Notes under the pieces: model-generated
Seen by the model: only the letters and a program-made list of their open reading frames with translations
Database searches by the model: none
Told to the model about the DNA's origin: nothing
Shown: positions 38,457 through 45,872 of the stretch, piece after piece
How positions within the stretch are numbered: position 1 is the first letter of the stretch
Layout: every line of letters begins with the position of its first letter
Program-made: the position numbers and the translations under genes
NCBI GenBank assembly: GCA_028285415.1
Contig: JANQPF010000033.1
Span: forward strand, 147,702-211,701
Length of the DNA stretch: 64,000 nt
Source: Pseudomonadales bacterium
GTDB lineage: Bacteria > Pseudomonadota > Gammaproteobacteria > Pseudomonadales > Azotimanducaceae
Reading direction: 5' to 3'

Positions 38457-39209
38457 ATGCGAAAAATGCTGGTTGCTGCGAACTGGAAAATGCATGGTTC
38501 CAAGGCACACATCCACGAGTTTGTGGATGGTCTACGCTTAGTCGAGGACGTCGACGTGGTGGTCTTTCCGCCATCCGTTTTTGTGCAGGAACTCGTGCAG
38601 TGCGCGCCGGCCGGATTGCTGTCAGGTATCCAGGATATCGGCATACAGCCGCAGGGTGCTCACACCGGTGAAGTGGCCGCGGAGATGGTGGCTGAGGTAG
38701 GCGGTACCTGGAGTATCGTGGGCCACTCGGAGCGTCGCATCATGCAGGCGGAAACCGATGATCTGGTTGCCACCAAGGCGTCGGCCGCGTTTCGCGGCGG
38801 TCTGCGCCCGATCGTCTGCGTCGGCGAAACGCTCTCGGAGCGCGAAGCAGGGCACGAGCTTGCTGTCGTGGAACGTCAGCTTGCAGCGGTCCTGGACAGG
38901 GTCGACGTGAACGACCTGGCCGAAGGCGCTATTGGCTACGAGCCGGTATGGGCCATCGGGACGGGTAAAACGGCAACGCCGGCTCAGGCGCAGGAAATGC
39001 ATGCGTTCATTCGGGCGCAGATTGCGGCGGAAAGTCCGCGTGCGGCGGATGCGATACGCATCGTTTATGGCGGCAGTGTCAAACCGGACAATGCCGCGGA
39101 GCTATTCAGCGAAGCCGACATAGACGGCGGTCTGGTCGGCGGCGCGTCGCTCAAGGCCGACGAGTTCTCGGCGATCGTCAGCGCTGCTGACGCAGTGGGA
39201 AAAGGTTGA
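38457..39209 (+). CDS. tpiA: Triosephosphate isomerase
   Basis: A 250-residue glycolytic enzyme. AANWKMHGS holds the substrate Lys, VGHSERR the catalytic His, YEPVWAIGTGKTA the catalytic Glu and loop 6, and IVYGGSVKPDNA plus GGLVGGASL the phosphate-binding loops. It ends 1 bp before the secG start. Confidence 0.98.
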   Translation: MRKMLVAANWKMHGSKAHIHEFVDGLRLVEDVDVVVFPPSVFVQELVQCAPAGLLSGIQDIGIQPQGAHTGEVAAEMVAEVGGTWSIVGHSERRIMQAETDDLVATKASAAFRGGLRPIVCVGETLSEREAGHELAVVERQLAAVLDRVDVNDLAEGAIGYEPVWAIGTGKTATPAQAQEMHAFIRAQIAAESPRAADAIRIVYGGSVKPDNAAELFSEADIDGGLVGGASLKADEFSAIVSAADAVGKG

Positions 39210-39210
39210 T

Positions 39211-39675
39211 ATGGGTACGATAGAAACGGTTCTGTTGTCATTGCTGGTGCTGGACGCGGTTGCGCTCACAGTGCTGGTGCTGTTGCAGCAGGGTAAAGGT
39301 GCCGACGTGGGCGCAGCGTTTGGTGCGGGCGCATCGAACACCATGTTCGGCAGCGTCGGGGCGGCGTCGTTCCTGACCAAGGCGACGGCGTGGCTGGCCA
39401 TTGGCTTTTTTGCCATTGCGTTCAGCCTGGCATATTTCGCCAAGGAGCGCGCCGAATCCGCGGGTACGCTGGGTATCCCGACCGTGCAGACGAATGAGTT
39501 GACGTCCGGACAGGAAAGTGTAGATTCCGATGCCGATGTTCCCGCGCTGGAAGTGAACGGCGCGGAAAGTGAGTTGGATCCGGACCTCAACGAAGCCCTC
39601 GATCAGGTGCTCGACCAGGTCGAGGATGCGCAGAACGACAATGACGACGTGCCCAGCCTGCCTAACGACAGTTGA
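39211..39675 (+). CDS. secG: Preprotein translocase subunit SecG with acidic C-terminal extension
   Basis: A 154-residue protein. Two membrane helices (3-22 and 53-73) flank the conserved loop VLLQQGKGADVGAAFGAGASNTMFGSVGAASFLTKATA. SecG assists SecYE in protein export. Residues 90-154 are an acidic, Asp/Asn/Glu-rich tail, making the protein about 40 residues longer than typical SecG. The tRNA-Leu gene starts 13 bp after the stop, so it is co-transcribed. Confidence 0.95.
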   Translation: MGTIETVLLSLLVLDAVALTVLVLLQQGKGADVGAAFGAGASNTMFGSVGAASFLTKATAWLAIGFFAIAFSLAYFAKERAESAGTLGIPTVQTNELTSGQESVDSDADVPALEVNGAESELDPDLNEALDQVLDQVEDAQNDNDDVPSLPNDS

Positions 39676-39688
39676 GCACAACGACCAT

Positions 39689-39775
39689 GCCGAAGTGGTG
39701 AAATTGGTAGACACGCTACCTTGAGGGGGTAGTGGGCTTATGCCCGTGCGAGTTCGAGTCTCGCCTTCGGCACCA
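39689..39775 (+). tRNA. tRNA-Leu (anticodon GAG)
   Basis: An 87-nt type II tRNA with encoded CCA. The acceptor GCCGAAG pairs with CTTCGGC; the D-arm is GTGGTGAAATTGGTAGACAC; the anticodon loop CTTGAGG reads GAG; the variable arm TGGGCTTATGCCC forms a 4-bp stem; the T-arm TTCGAGT is present. Its 3' 60 bases, from the anticodon stem to CCA, are now supplied by the integrated element; the tRNA stays intact. Confidence 0.97.
39716..39775 (+). repeat. attL: attL: 60-bp direct repeat (3' part of tRNA-Leu)
   Basis: This segment, beginning CTACCTTGAGGGGG and ending CACCA, is identical to 53284-53343. It runs from the anticodon stem through the CCA end, the usual identity block of tyrosine integrases that use tRNA genes. 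Confidence 0.95.
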
Positions 39776-39833
39776 CATAAAACAAGGCCTTGAGCCCTGG
39801 CGGATACAGCAGGCAGTCTCAAGATAAATCTCG

Positions 39834-39852
39834 CTACGTAGCTGCTACGTAG
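39834..39852. repeat. Paired CTACGTAG palindromes near the left end
   Basis: CTACGTAG-CTG-CTACGTAG lies 59 bp inside attL. An almost identical pair lies at 53142-53159 near attR, suggesting integrase or excisionase arm sites. Confidence 0.6.
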
Positions 39853-39938
39853 AATGCAACCAGCAAAGCCCTGTCAGAAGCCACAGAACGGCCTGTGGAA
39901 GCTTTATTGCTCGCCAGGCTGTAGATGGGTGCAAGGTG

Positions 39939-39964
39939 CCTGGGGCCGGTCTCCCGGCCCCAGG
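39939..39964. other. Strong 11-bp GC hairpin
   Basis: CCTGGGGCCGG (39939-39949), four-base loop, CCGGCCCCAGG (39954-39964). It lies between the left end and the small reverse-strand gene. No T-run follows on either strand, so it is not a standard terminator; it may insulate the element from the secG-tRNA transcript. Confidence 0.6.
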
Positions 39965-39978
39965 GATAGGTTAAAGGG

Positions 39979-40119
39979 CTACGCTCTAACGAGGAAGGCC
40001 CAAGCTTCGTACCCGTAGTCGTGAGCGTCTAACAGCTCATCGCTATTGCGCTTGCGGCGATAGCGACAAAAGACCCAACGATAACCGGGCGGTGCAGGTT
40101 TGGTTTTGATGGATTTCAT
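39979..40119 (-). CDS. 46-residue basic/aromatic peptide of unknown function
   Basis: A short frame from the ATG at 40119, with AGAGAGG about 10 bases upstream, to TAG at 39979. The product contains APPGYRWVFCRYRRKR and YGYEAWAFLVRA, a pattern of aromatic and basic residues like small proteins found near integrase ends of phages and islands. This is too short for a firm call; excisionase-like or regulatory roles are possible. It is transcribed toward attL and lies beyond the end of the TIR-like gene. Confidence 0.55.
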   Translation of the reverse strand: MKSIKTKPAPPGYRWVFCRYRRKRNSDELLDAHDYGYEAWAFLVRA

Positions 40120-40237
40120 CCAGCAGATACCTCTCTGCGGGGCGACGGGGGATGGCGTCCCGCCACTTGCGTTAAAGGGAGGAATCCACTACAAGTAATA
40201 TTTGCAGCCTGGTAGTGGACCATCCATTCCCATGCTC

Positions 40238-40271
40238 AATCCATCGGGCAGTTACCGCTGCTCGATGGATT
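40238..40271. other. Hairpin after the TIR-like gene
   Basis: AATCCATCG (40238-40246) and CGATGGATT (40263-40271) pair perfectly, with an inner GCAG/CTGC stem. It lies 6 bp beyond the stop of the reverse-strand TIR-like gene and probably acts as its terminator or 3' stabiliser, although no U-run follows. A second inverted pair, TCCACTAC/GTAGTGGA, lies just beyond (about 40187-40220). Confidence 0.5.
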
Positions 40272-40277
40272 ACTTCT

Positions 40278-41372
40278 CTAAGACTTTGGTTCAGCCTTTA
40301 GCTGCTGAACTGCTTCTAATAACTTAAGCGTGTCCATGCCGTCTAACGTGTCGCCGTTGTAGCGGACCTCGTACAAGCCCTGCAAATTTGAGGGCATCGT
40401 CACGCCTTCTTTCACCAGAAGGATAAATCGGCGTCCGTAGAGTGCCATGGCTGCACCGATTTCTATGAGTACATTGGGGTTTAGCAGCACGTGTTCGTTT
40501 GCGTCTGAATCGAGAAGACGCATTTCGTCTTCAACGTGAATAATAGCTGCGCTGCAAGAACGCATGTCGTCCATCACTTTGTCCGGAACGGGCTTGGATA
40601 CGGACTGTTTGTCCACTGATACCAGGGCCTCCATGCCGCCGAAATCTAATAGTTTTTTCAACGGCGCGATAAAGTCCTGGTTCTTGCCGTGCGTAATGAA
40701 TACCCGGTTGTTCTCTTCAATTTTCGGTGCGATTACCGGCTGTTCGGTTCGACTCTCTGGAATCTGATCTGTTTCTTGATCCAGACCGAGCTGATCAGGT
40801 TGAACTTGATCATCATTCGAATCGTCAGCGCCTTTCACATCTGTTTCGATCTGAAAGCCCCCTTGTGGGTTTAGGTCTACAAAAAGGGAGCCGTTTATAT
40901 CTTTTGTCAGGCCGAGGCTTCGAGCGCCCTCAACGATCATCTTGAATGCGTCACCGGCCCTTTCGCGCGCCAAACCTGAAGCCTCGATGACATTGAGTGC
41001 AATTTCCTCACGAGGAATCTGGTGGCCATCGTATTTCGTCAAAAACTCTTTGATTAAGGTCGGTTCTAAGAATGCTTGTCGCATTGCGGCGATGTCTTCG
41101 CCTTCGCTAAGTGGACGAACAGCGAGTTCGCCAATCTTTGTGAGGCTAATCACTTCTGCGTTGTAGCCCCCTTCGGTTAAGCCGTAGGCTGAGGCAGCAC
41201 CCGTAAGAGACCGATATCCGCCGGTCGTGGGTTTCATCCCGAGCGCGTGTGCGACATCGAGTGGTTTGGTGGGCTTGCCTGCATAATTGTTCATTATTGC
41301 AGTCGGAATACGCAGGGCTTCTTCAAGACTGTGCCGAGGTAAAAATGTCTGTTGGACTGTTGTTCGTGCCAT
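40278..41372 (-). CDS. TIR-like (CAP12/Pycsar-effector type) nucleotide-processing effector
   Basis: A 364-residue protein in three parts. Residues 1-170 look like tandem winged helices (for example KPTKPLDVAHALGMKPTTGGYRSL, then IPREEIALNVIEASGLARERAG). Residues 182-222 are an acidic linker. Residues 222-360 match the TIR-like domain of predicted nucleotide-binding proteins (PF10137): NRVFITHGKNQDF, MRSCSAAIIHVEDE, then NPNVLIEIGAAMALYG with candidate catalytic Glu304, and FILLVKEGVTMPSNLQGL. Related domains in cyclic-nucleotide-activated defence effectors degrade NAD+ or act on nucleotides. Here no cyclase is adjacent, so the N-terminal part may be the sensor. NADase activity is inferred, not shown. 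It lies in the cargo position at the end of the element. Confidence 0.82.
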   Translation of the reverse strand: MARTTVQQTFLPRHSLEEALRIPTAIMNNYAGKPTKPLDVAHALGMKPTTGGYRSLTGAASAYGLTEGGYNAEVISLTKIGELAVRPLSEGEDIAAMRQAFLEPTLIKEFLTKYDGHQIPREEIALNVIEASGLARERAGDAFKMIVEGARSLGLTKDINGSLFVDLNPQGGFQIETDVKGADDSNDDQVQPDQLGLDQETDQIPESRTEQPVIAPKIEENNRVFITHGKNQDFIAPLKKLLDFGGMEALVSVDKQSVSKPVPDKVMDDMRSCSAAIIHVEDEMRLLDSDANEHVLLNPNVLIEIGAAMALYGRRFILLVKEGVTMPSNLQGLYEVRYNGDTLDGMDTLKLLEAVQQLKAEPKS

Positions 41373-41582
41373 CTGTTCGAGAAAATTGTTCCAGAAAAGA
41401 CGAACATATCATGAAGAAGCATACGAATTCAACGAGATGATTTATCGGGCAAACCATTATAAATATTGGCTTTCATGGAAATTCATCACTTCTCCACAGC
41501 ATGTCCACATATTCTTTCCCGGCTTGCGTTCTACGACAAGCGGGTTAGAGTGAGCCTATAATCAACAATATAGGCAGTTAAT
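41373..41582. promoter_or_regulatory. A+T-rich divergent promoter region of the cargo genes
   Basis: Toward the TIR-like gene the reverse strand shows TTGAAT (41432-41427), 18 bases, TATGTT (41408-41403). Toward the 79-residue gene the forward strand shows TATAAT (41557-41562), 20 bp before the start, with a weak -35. This is one of the most A+T-rich stretches of the window, as expected for recently acquired DNA. Confidence 0.5.
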
Positions 41583-41822
41583 ATGACTAAAACGATTCGA
41601 ATCGTGAAGAAATTAGAAACACCATTCAGGGACGGGAGTGCTCGTGCGAACTGGTGGGAGGCTGTGAACAAACATGACGGTAAGACTGTTGAAGCTTTCG
41701 CCAAAACTGTAGAGAAGAGGCCGCCACACAAAACTGTGAAAGGGCAGGTAGAAGATCCCAACGGGTGGCTGGCATTCTTCAAGCGACAAGGTCTAGTTGC
41801 ACTGGAGGGCGACGATGCTTAG
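41583..41822 (+). CDS. Small basic protein of unknown function, cargo region
   Basis: A 79-residue product starting TKTIRIVKKLETPFRDGSARANWWEAVNKHDGKTVEAF. The second half has many Lys and a conserved-looking PNGWLAFFKRQG. No family was recognised. The composition resembles small phage DNA-interacting proteins. It overlaps the next gene by 8 bp, so the two are coupled, and it is divergent from the TIR-like gene. Confidence 0.65.
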   Translation: MTKTIRIVKKLETPFRDGSARANWWEAVNKHDGKTVEAFAKTVEKRPPHKTVKGQVEDPNGWLAFFKRQGLVALEGDDA

Positions 41823-42237
41823 ATCAATCACTCTACTTGTCACTCTGCTGGCACTTCCAGCGATGGCAGAAACCCAGTATCTCTGTATAGAAGAAGCTGC
41901 CGGAGGTGTAGCGCATCAGAACGGTCGATGGAGCGGTACTTCGTTTAGGACGGAGGACAAGTACCTGGTTAAGTTCGCAACTCAGGATGGCGAAGTAGCC
42001 ACTTACAGCGGCATCCCTAAGTATGCAATCTACCGAATCGGGCAGAAGAACTATGACCTGTTATGTGATGGCACTACTGAAACGAGAATTTTCTGTCGAG
42101 CTTGGCATGGGGAATTCAAGATTAATCTTTCCAATTTAAGGTTTATCAGAACTGAGACAATTGGTTTTTGGGAAGATGGTGAGGGGCGGCGGAGTGGAAC
42201 CCCGCACCTGGGTATCGGTAAGTGCAGTGAGCTATGA
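41815..42237 (+). CDS. Small exported protein of unknown function, cargo region
   Basis: A 140-residue product with a clear signal peptide (LRSITLLVTLLALPAMAET). The mature part has four Cys (YLCIEE, LLCDG, IFCRAW, GKCSEL) that could form two disulfides, and many Tyr/Trp and beta-type segments. Start ATG 41815 lies within the end of the preceding gene (8-bp overlap). A periplasmic protein on a phage-type element could alter phage entry or the host envelope, but that is speculation. Confidence 0.68.
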   Translation: MLRSITLLVTLLALPAMAETQYLCIEEAAGGVAHQNGRWSGTSFRTEDKYLVKFATQDGEVATYSGIPKYAIYRIGQKNYDLLCDGTTETRIFCRAWHGEFKINLSNLRFIRTETIGFWEDGEGRRSGTPHLGIGKCSEL

Positions 42238-42417
42238 CTTGATACTGCTTTTGGTTACCCGACGATAAAACCGTGTAGGCACTTCAACGAAGATGAAGTA
42301 CCCAGTCGCTATCCCGCAAGCCAGCAAGACACCCAACGCAGCATTAGGAAACCATAGGTACAAAACCGGGAGGGTGACTAGCGCTGCAACCCACATTCGC
42401 AAGACCTGGATTGCCAA
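42232..42417 (-). CDS. Small two-helix membrane protein
   Basis: A 61-residue product made of two hydrophobic helices (about 4-22 and 27-46) and a basic tail (RFYRRVTKSSIKS). The size and layout would suit a holin-type or accessory membrane protein, but similar peptides occur widely and no family is recognised. It is the last gene of the leftward packaging cluster and overlaps the convergent exported-protein gene by 6 bp. Confidence 0.55.
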   Translation of the reverse strand: MAIQVLRMWVAALVTLPVLYLWFPNAALGVLLACGIATGYFIFVEVPTRFYRRVTKSSIKS

Positions 42418-42479
42418 ACCTTTTCTCCTTGCCTGTTTAACCCAACAACACTAACAAGCTGGTCCACGATTTATGTGTT

Positions 42480-42761
42480 TCACTTGTAAGCCTCATGGAG
42501 GTATTCCGGCAAGCTGTCCTCCGCCAAGGGCTCTTGCACCGCCGCCATCATTCCCTCCCGAATACCTTCCACCAGTTCCCGTCTAAACTCTGGGTTGGGG
42601 ATGCCCTCAGCCATCGCTATCTGTAAATCCGTCGCTACTATGTAACCAAGGGTGTGCGCGTCGAGCGCCGCGTATTGGGTGGCAAGGTTATGCTGTAGGT
42701 TGGCCTTGGTTTTGGCGTAGCTACGTCTGAGCAGCTCGTCAGACACGTCGAATGGGATCAC
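42480..42761 (-). CDS. Unknown phage-type protein (93 residues)
   Basis: A mostly helical, acidic 93-residue product (MIPFDVSDELLRRSYAKT ... PNPEFRRELVEGIREGMMAAV). It starts 4 bp inside the end of the ejection-protein gene, so it is translationally coupled to it. No family was recognised; a small virion or chaperone protein is possible from context. Confidence 0.6.
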   Translation of the reverse strand: MIPFDVSDELLRRSYAKTKANLQHNLATQYAALDAHTLGYIVATDLQIAMAEGIPNPEFRRELVEGIREGMMAAVQEPLAEDSLPEYLHEAYK

Positions 42762-44185
42762 TCGATTGCACCAGCCAGTGCGCCGCTACGTTGCAGCACT
42801 TTTTGGATGACCGGGTCCTTAGCGAGCATCGCGTTGATCTCATCTATACCCTGTGCAGCTTCTTGTTGCATGACCGCTGCGCCTTGCGCAGATTTCGACT
42901 TCGTTGCCGCATCCTTAGCGATTGACGCCTTACGTAGATCGTCTGGGGTGACTATGCCACCATAGCGAGCGCTGCTGCCGCTGTAGCTGGCTGCTTTGCG
43001 CATCACGGCGTACTGAGCGTACTTGGCGTCCACCACTGCTAACTGTTGAGCGATGTTGCCGGGTAAGCCCGCTTTGATCGCTCTAGCGGCGGCGAGGTAA
43101 GCATCACCTTCTAAGGTGCCAGCTTTGGCTTTGGCCAACTTACCAAGCTCGTCTAGCATGTCATCTATGGATCTGCCTGCCACAACGCCTTGGGCGTTGC
43201 CGTTTAATCGGGTCTGGTAGTGGCTTAGCAGTTGGCCGACTCGCTTGGAAGCTTTACCGCCCGCTTTTTCGTTGGTTAGACGAATGATGTTATTCAGTTG
43301 GGCGTTGGTTGCTGGGCTAATCTGTACGGGTGCCTTCCAAATGATGTCGTAAGCGTCATCGAACTGCCGCTTGAGCACAGCCATGCCAGCATGGCCAGGA
43401 ACGATCTCTGCGCCGTTTAGTGGAGCAATGGATTGGAGTTTCTTGCGGTTCCATTCAATTACCGCGTCCCATTGGTCCTGCTTAACCTTGGGGGACACTG
43501 GCGTTTCCTTCAGTGGGTTGAGCCGAGCCATTGTGCGGCTGAGCACACCACCTTCCGCTCCTGTGGGCGGGGCTAGACGTTGGGTTTGGTCAACAATCTC
43601 TCTACCTGCGCCCGTTACAACATCACCGATTACTTTACCGGCCACGCCGCCGACTAGGGCGGCTGTTCCACTACTGGCTGCGTTGTTTGCTCGTGTTTCC
43701 TTTTTTCCCGGGCGCTGTAAGGCTCCGTGGCCAGCACTGGCAGCGACATCACCAGCTATTACGCCGCGAGCACCGCCAGCGAGCTTTGGAAGCGCTTTGG
43801 TGAACACTTTACCGGCTGCACCACCGGGTAAGGCGATCTGTACGCCTTCACTAAAAATTCTGCCTGCTGTGGCCGCGCCACCGCGGACAGTGTCCGCCCT
43901 TTGGAGCATGTCTTCTTCATGGCGGCTGAGATCTGTGAATAAGTCCTTAGTCCCTAAATAGGTTTCTTGTGTGGCAGCACCGATGCCGGACATAAAGTCG
44001 CTAGCCCACGGTGCGTTTTCGTTTAGCCAGTCGATGGGGGCGATGCCGGTAGTTGGTCGCTCTGCTCGGACACGTTTGGCAGATTCACGAACTCCATGAT
44101 CCTCTAGCTTTCGCTGCAATTCGGCTTTGGTGGTTCCTTCCGGCACATTACGGATAATCGTGCCGTCCGGCATACGGACGTCCAT
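42758..44185 (-). CDS. Probable phage DNA-ejection/internal virion protein
   Basis: A 475-residue product. Its first residues, VRMPDGTIIRNVPEGTTKAE, are a motif typical of internal-core and DNA-transfer proteins of podovirus-like phages. The middle (about 100-210) is rich in Ala/Gly with amphipathic or membrane-active segments (GGAAGKVFTKALPKLAGGARGVIAGD, AALVGGVAGKVIGDVV), and the C-terminal 250 residues are long helices. Such proteins leave the capsid with the DNA and help it across the envelope. The call rests on the N-terminal motif and composition. It abuts the previous gene (stop/start sharing base 44185). Confidence 0.68.
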   Translation of the reverse strand: MDVRMPDGTIIRNVPEGTTKAELQRKLEDHGVRESAKRVRAERPTTGIAPIDWLNENAPWASDFMSGIGAATQETYLGTKDLFTDLSRHEEDMLQRADTVRGGAATAGRIFSEGVQIALPGGAAGKVFTKALPKLAGGARGVIAGDVAASAGHGALQRPGKKETRANNAASSGTAALVGGVAGKVIGDVVTGAGREIVDQTQRLAPPTGAEGGVLSRTMARLNPLKETPVSPKVKQDQWDAVIEWNRKKLQSIAPLNGAEIVPGHAGMAVLKRQFDDAYDIIWKAPVQISPATNAQLNNIIRLTNEKAGGKASKRVGQLLSHYQTRLNGNAQGVVAGRSIDDMLDELGKLAKAKAGTLEGDAYLAAARAIKAGLPGNIAQQLAVVDAKYAQYAVMRKAASYSGSSARYGGIVTPDDLRKASIAKDAATKSKSAQGAAVMQQEAAQGIDEINAMLAKDPVIQKVLQRSGALAGAIE

Positions 44186-45006
44186 TAGGGTAGGTCCTCA
44201 AAGTTGATTACGTTGTTTTGCGCTGGTTGGGCTTTCGGTGCTGCGGCTGCTGGGCTGTTAGCGCCGCGAATGCTTGCACCCTTTTCCCTGAAGATCTGAG
44301 CAAGATTACGTGCTCTCTTAATCTTCTGTTTATCAGTCAAGCCGGGAGCAAAAGGCGACCATTTTTGGCGCGCTGTCATTTCGTAGCCGGTGACGTTTAG
44401 ACCAGCCATCGCCAAGCTCATCTCAGACTCCAGCCGGGAGCCGGTTTGCCGAATTATGTTGGCATCGTCCCCGTAAGCAGCTTGTTCCAGTGCATTCGCA
44501 GCCGGTTGCAGAAAATCGAAGCCTTTAAGCGGTTCAATAATGCTGTCTAACACTGGGCTGGAAGTAGATTCCTCGGACTCCAGGATGTCGGTGGCAACAT
44601 CATCCAATTGGGTGGCGAGGTGATCAAACTCTGTGGCCTTTTGCCGATCCTTGTCACTGAGCGGCTTGTTAACAGGAATAGTCTCCTGCGTTTTGCTAAA
44701 GGACTTGCTGTGAGGGTTAACGTCCACAAGGGAAATGCCACCTTCGACCTCTTTAGGTTGCCAGTCGGGGGCAGATCGCTCGAACTCGCGCGTTTCCTTA
44801 ATGTGGGCCAAGACTTTGGGGTCTTGGAAAACCTCGCCAGTCGTGTTGTCCAAGATGAACCCGTCTTTCAGCGCACTAAACCGGCTACGACGGCGAGCGC
44901 CTCTGTTTACGAGCGCCTGACCTGCTTTGCCGAGCGGCTCATCACCGCTGGCGAGCATGACTAGGCCGAGCGCGGTTTCATCGTCATATTTCTGTTGCTG
45001 CGGCAT
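44185..45006 (-). CDS. Unknown phage-type protein (273 residues)
   Basis: The start at 45006 overlaps the stop of the preceding gene (TAATG). The N-terminus PQQQKYDDETALGLVMLASGDEPLGKAGQALVNRGARR is followed by charged helical sequence and a disordered, Ala/Pro-rich C-terminus. Residues near 210-240 (LNVTGYEMTARQKWSPFAPGLTDKQKIKRARNL) resemble short segments seen in internal virion or muramidase-linked proteins, but this is weak. Context: between the terminase/unknown pair and the ejection protein. Confidence 0.6.
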   Translation of the reverse strand: MPQQQKYDDETALGLVMLASGDEPLGKAGQALVNRGARRRSRFSALKDGFILDNTTGEVFQDPKVLAHIKETREFERSAPDWQPKEVEGGISLVDVNPHSKSFSKTQETIPVNKPLSDKDRQKATEFDHLATQLDDVATDILESEESTSSPVLDSIIEPLKGFDFLQPAANALEQAAYGDDANIIRQTGSRLESEMSLAMAGLNVTGYEMTARQKWSPFAPGLTDKQKIKRARNLAQIFREKGASIRGANSPAAAAPKAQPAQNNVINFEDLP

Positions 45007-45872
45007 TAATCTGTTCCTGTTGCTTCGTGGTAATCCCAAGCGGCGGAGAGTGCAGCCCTGGTTTCAGCACCGCTGTCCTCGTCTTGTTCATACTCTTCAG
45101 TTGTTTTGGGTGCGTAGTGTGAACCGTTGGAAGTGTTTTCAATCTCATCGTCAATGAACGCACTGGTAATAGTGGCGCGACGCTTTTGCTCGTCGTTAAG
45201 CTCGATCACGGTGTCCTCGGTGCTGTCGTCGCGCTCTTGATCGCGCTTTTCGGATCGGCGATGCATTTCCAGCCCAATACGGTCACCGCGCCATTTGTTG
45301 ACCATCTTTTCTAGTTGCGCTGGACTGCCTATTAGTCCTTTCGCTTTTATCTTGCCGTGCAGCCTTTCTGGGGGTGTGTCGGCAAGATCATCTAGCAGTG
45401 CTTCCCATTCTGGCTGTGTATAACCGTTGCCCTTGGGGTCTATGTGTTTGGTGCCTTGTCTGTACTTCTTAGTTAAGGCAATTCGCTCCTCGTCCGTCAT
45501 CTTGCGCCGGGCTTTAAACGTCACCTTGCCTTCATCCAACATTTCGTTGAACTGCTCTGGCGTTAACCCGTCCTGCTGGCCGAACATGCCCGCCGTAAAC
45601 TCCTTGGTGTAATCCTCAACACCTTTGCGGTCCTGTAACTGCTGTTGGAGTTGCGCTTGTTCGGCGTCACGGTCGTGCCACTTTTCGATCTGACCTCGCG
45701 CTTGGCGCATGGCCACTTGCAACACGCCGGGATGCATAATCTGTGGTGCACGCTGTTCAATGCTCCGTACAGCACTCGCGATTTCGGCAGGAACTTTCTG
45801 CCCTGCCATTTCATAACGTTCGGCTTGGTACTTGAGCTTGGCGTAAACACCGATGGTATTGTCGATATCCAT
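45006..45872 (-). CDS. Unknown phage-type protein (288 residues), in the portal position
   Basis: A hydrophilic, helix-rich, acidic/basic 288-residue product with probable coiled coil around residues 50-90 (RQARGQIEKWHDRDAEQAQLQQQLQ). In tailed phages the gene after terL is usually portal; this one is far too short and lacks portal-like features. It shares its start base region with the terL stop (45872). A scaffold, adaptor or helper-capsid-redirecting factor is possible from position only. Confidence 0.6.
   Translation of the reverse strand: MDIDNTIGVYAKLKYQAERYEMAGQKVPAEIASAVRSIEQRAPQIMHPGVLQVAMRQARGQIEKWHDRDAEQAQLQQQLQDRKGVEDYTKEFTAGMFGQQDGLTPEQFNEMLDEGKVTFKARRKMTDEERIALTKKYRQGTKHIDPKGNGYTQPEWEALLDDLADTPPERLHGKIKAKGLIGSPAQLEKMVNKWRGDRIGLEMHRRSEKRDQERDDSTEDTVIELNDEQKRRATITSAFIDDEIENTSNGSHYAPKTTEEYEQDEDSGAETRAALSAAWDYHEATGTD

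Noticed and set aside
39939..39964. Rho-independent terminator
   Set aside because: The stem is strong but no U-run follows on either strand; listed only as a hairpin.
41583..42237. Classical toxin-antitoxin pair
   Set aside because: The second product is exported by a signal peptide and neither resembles known toxin or antitoxin folds.
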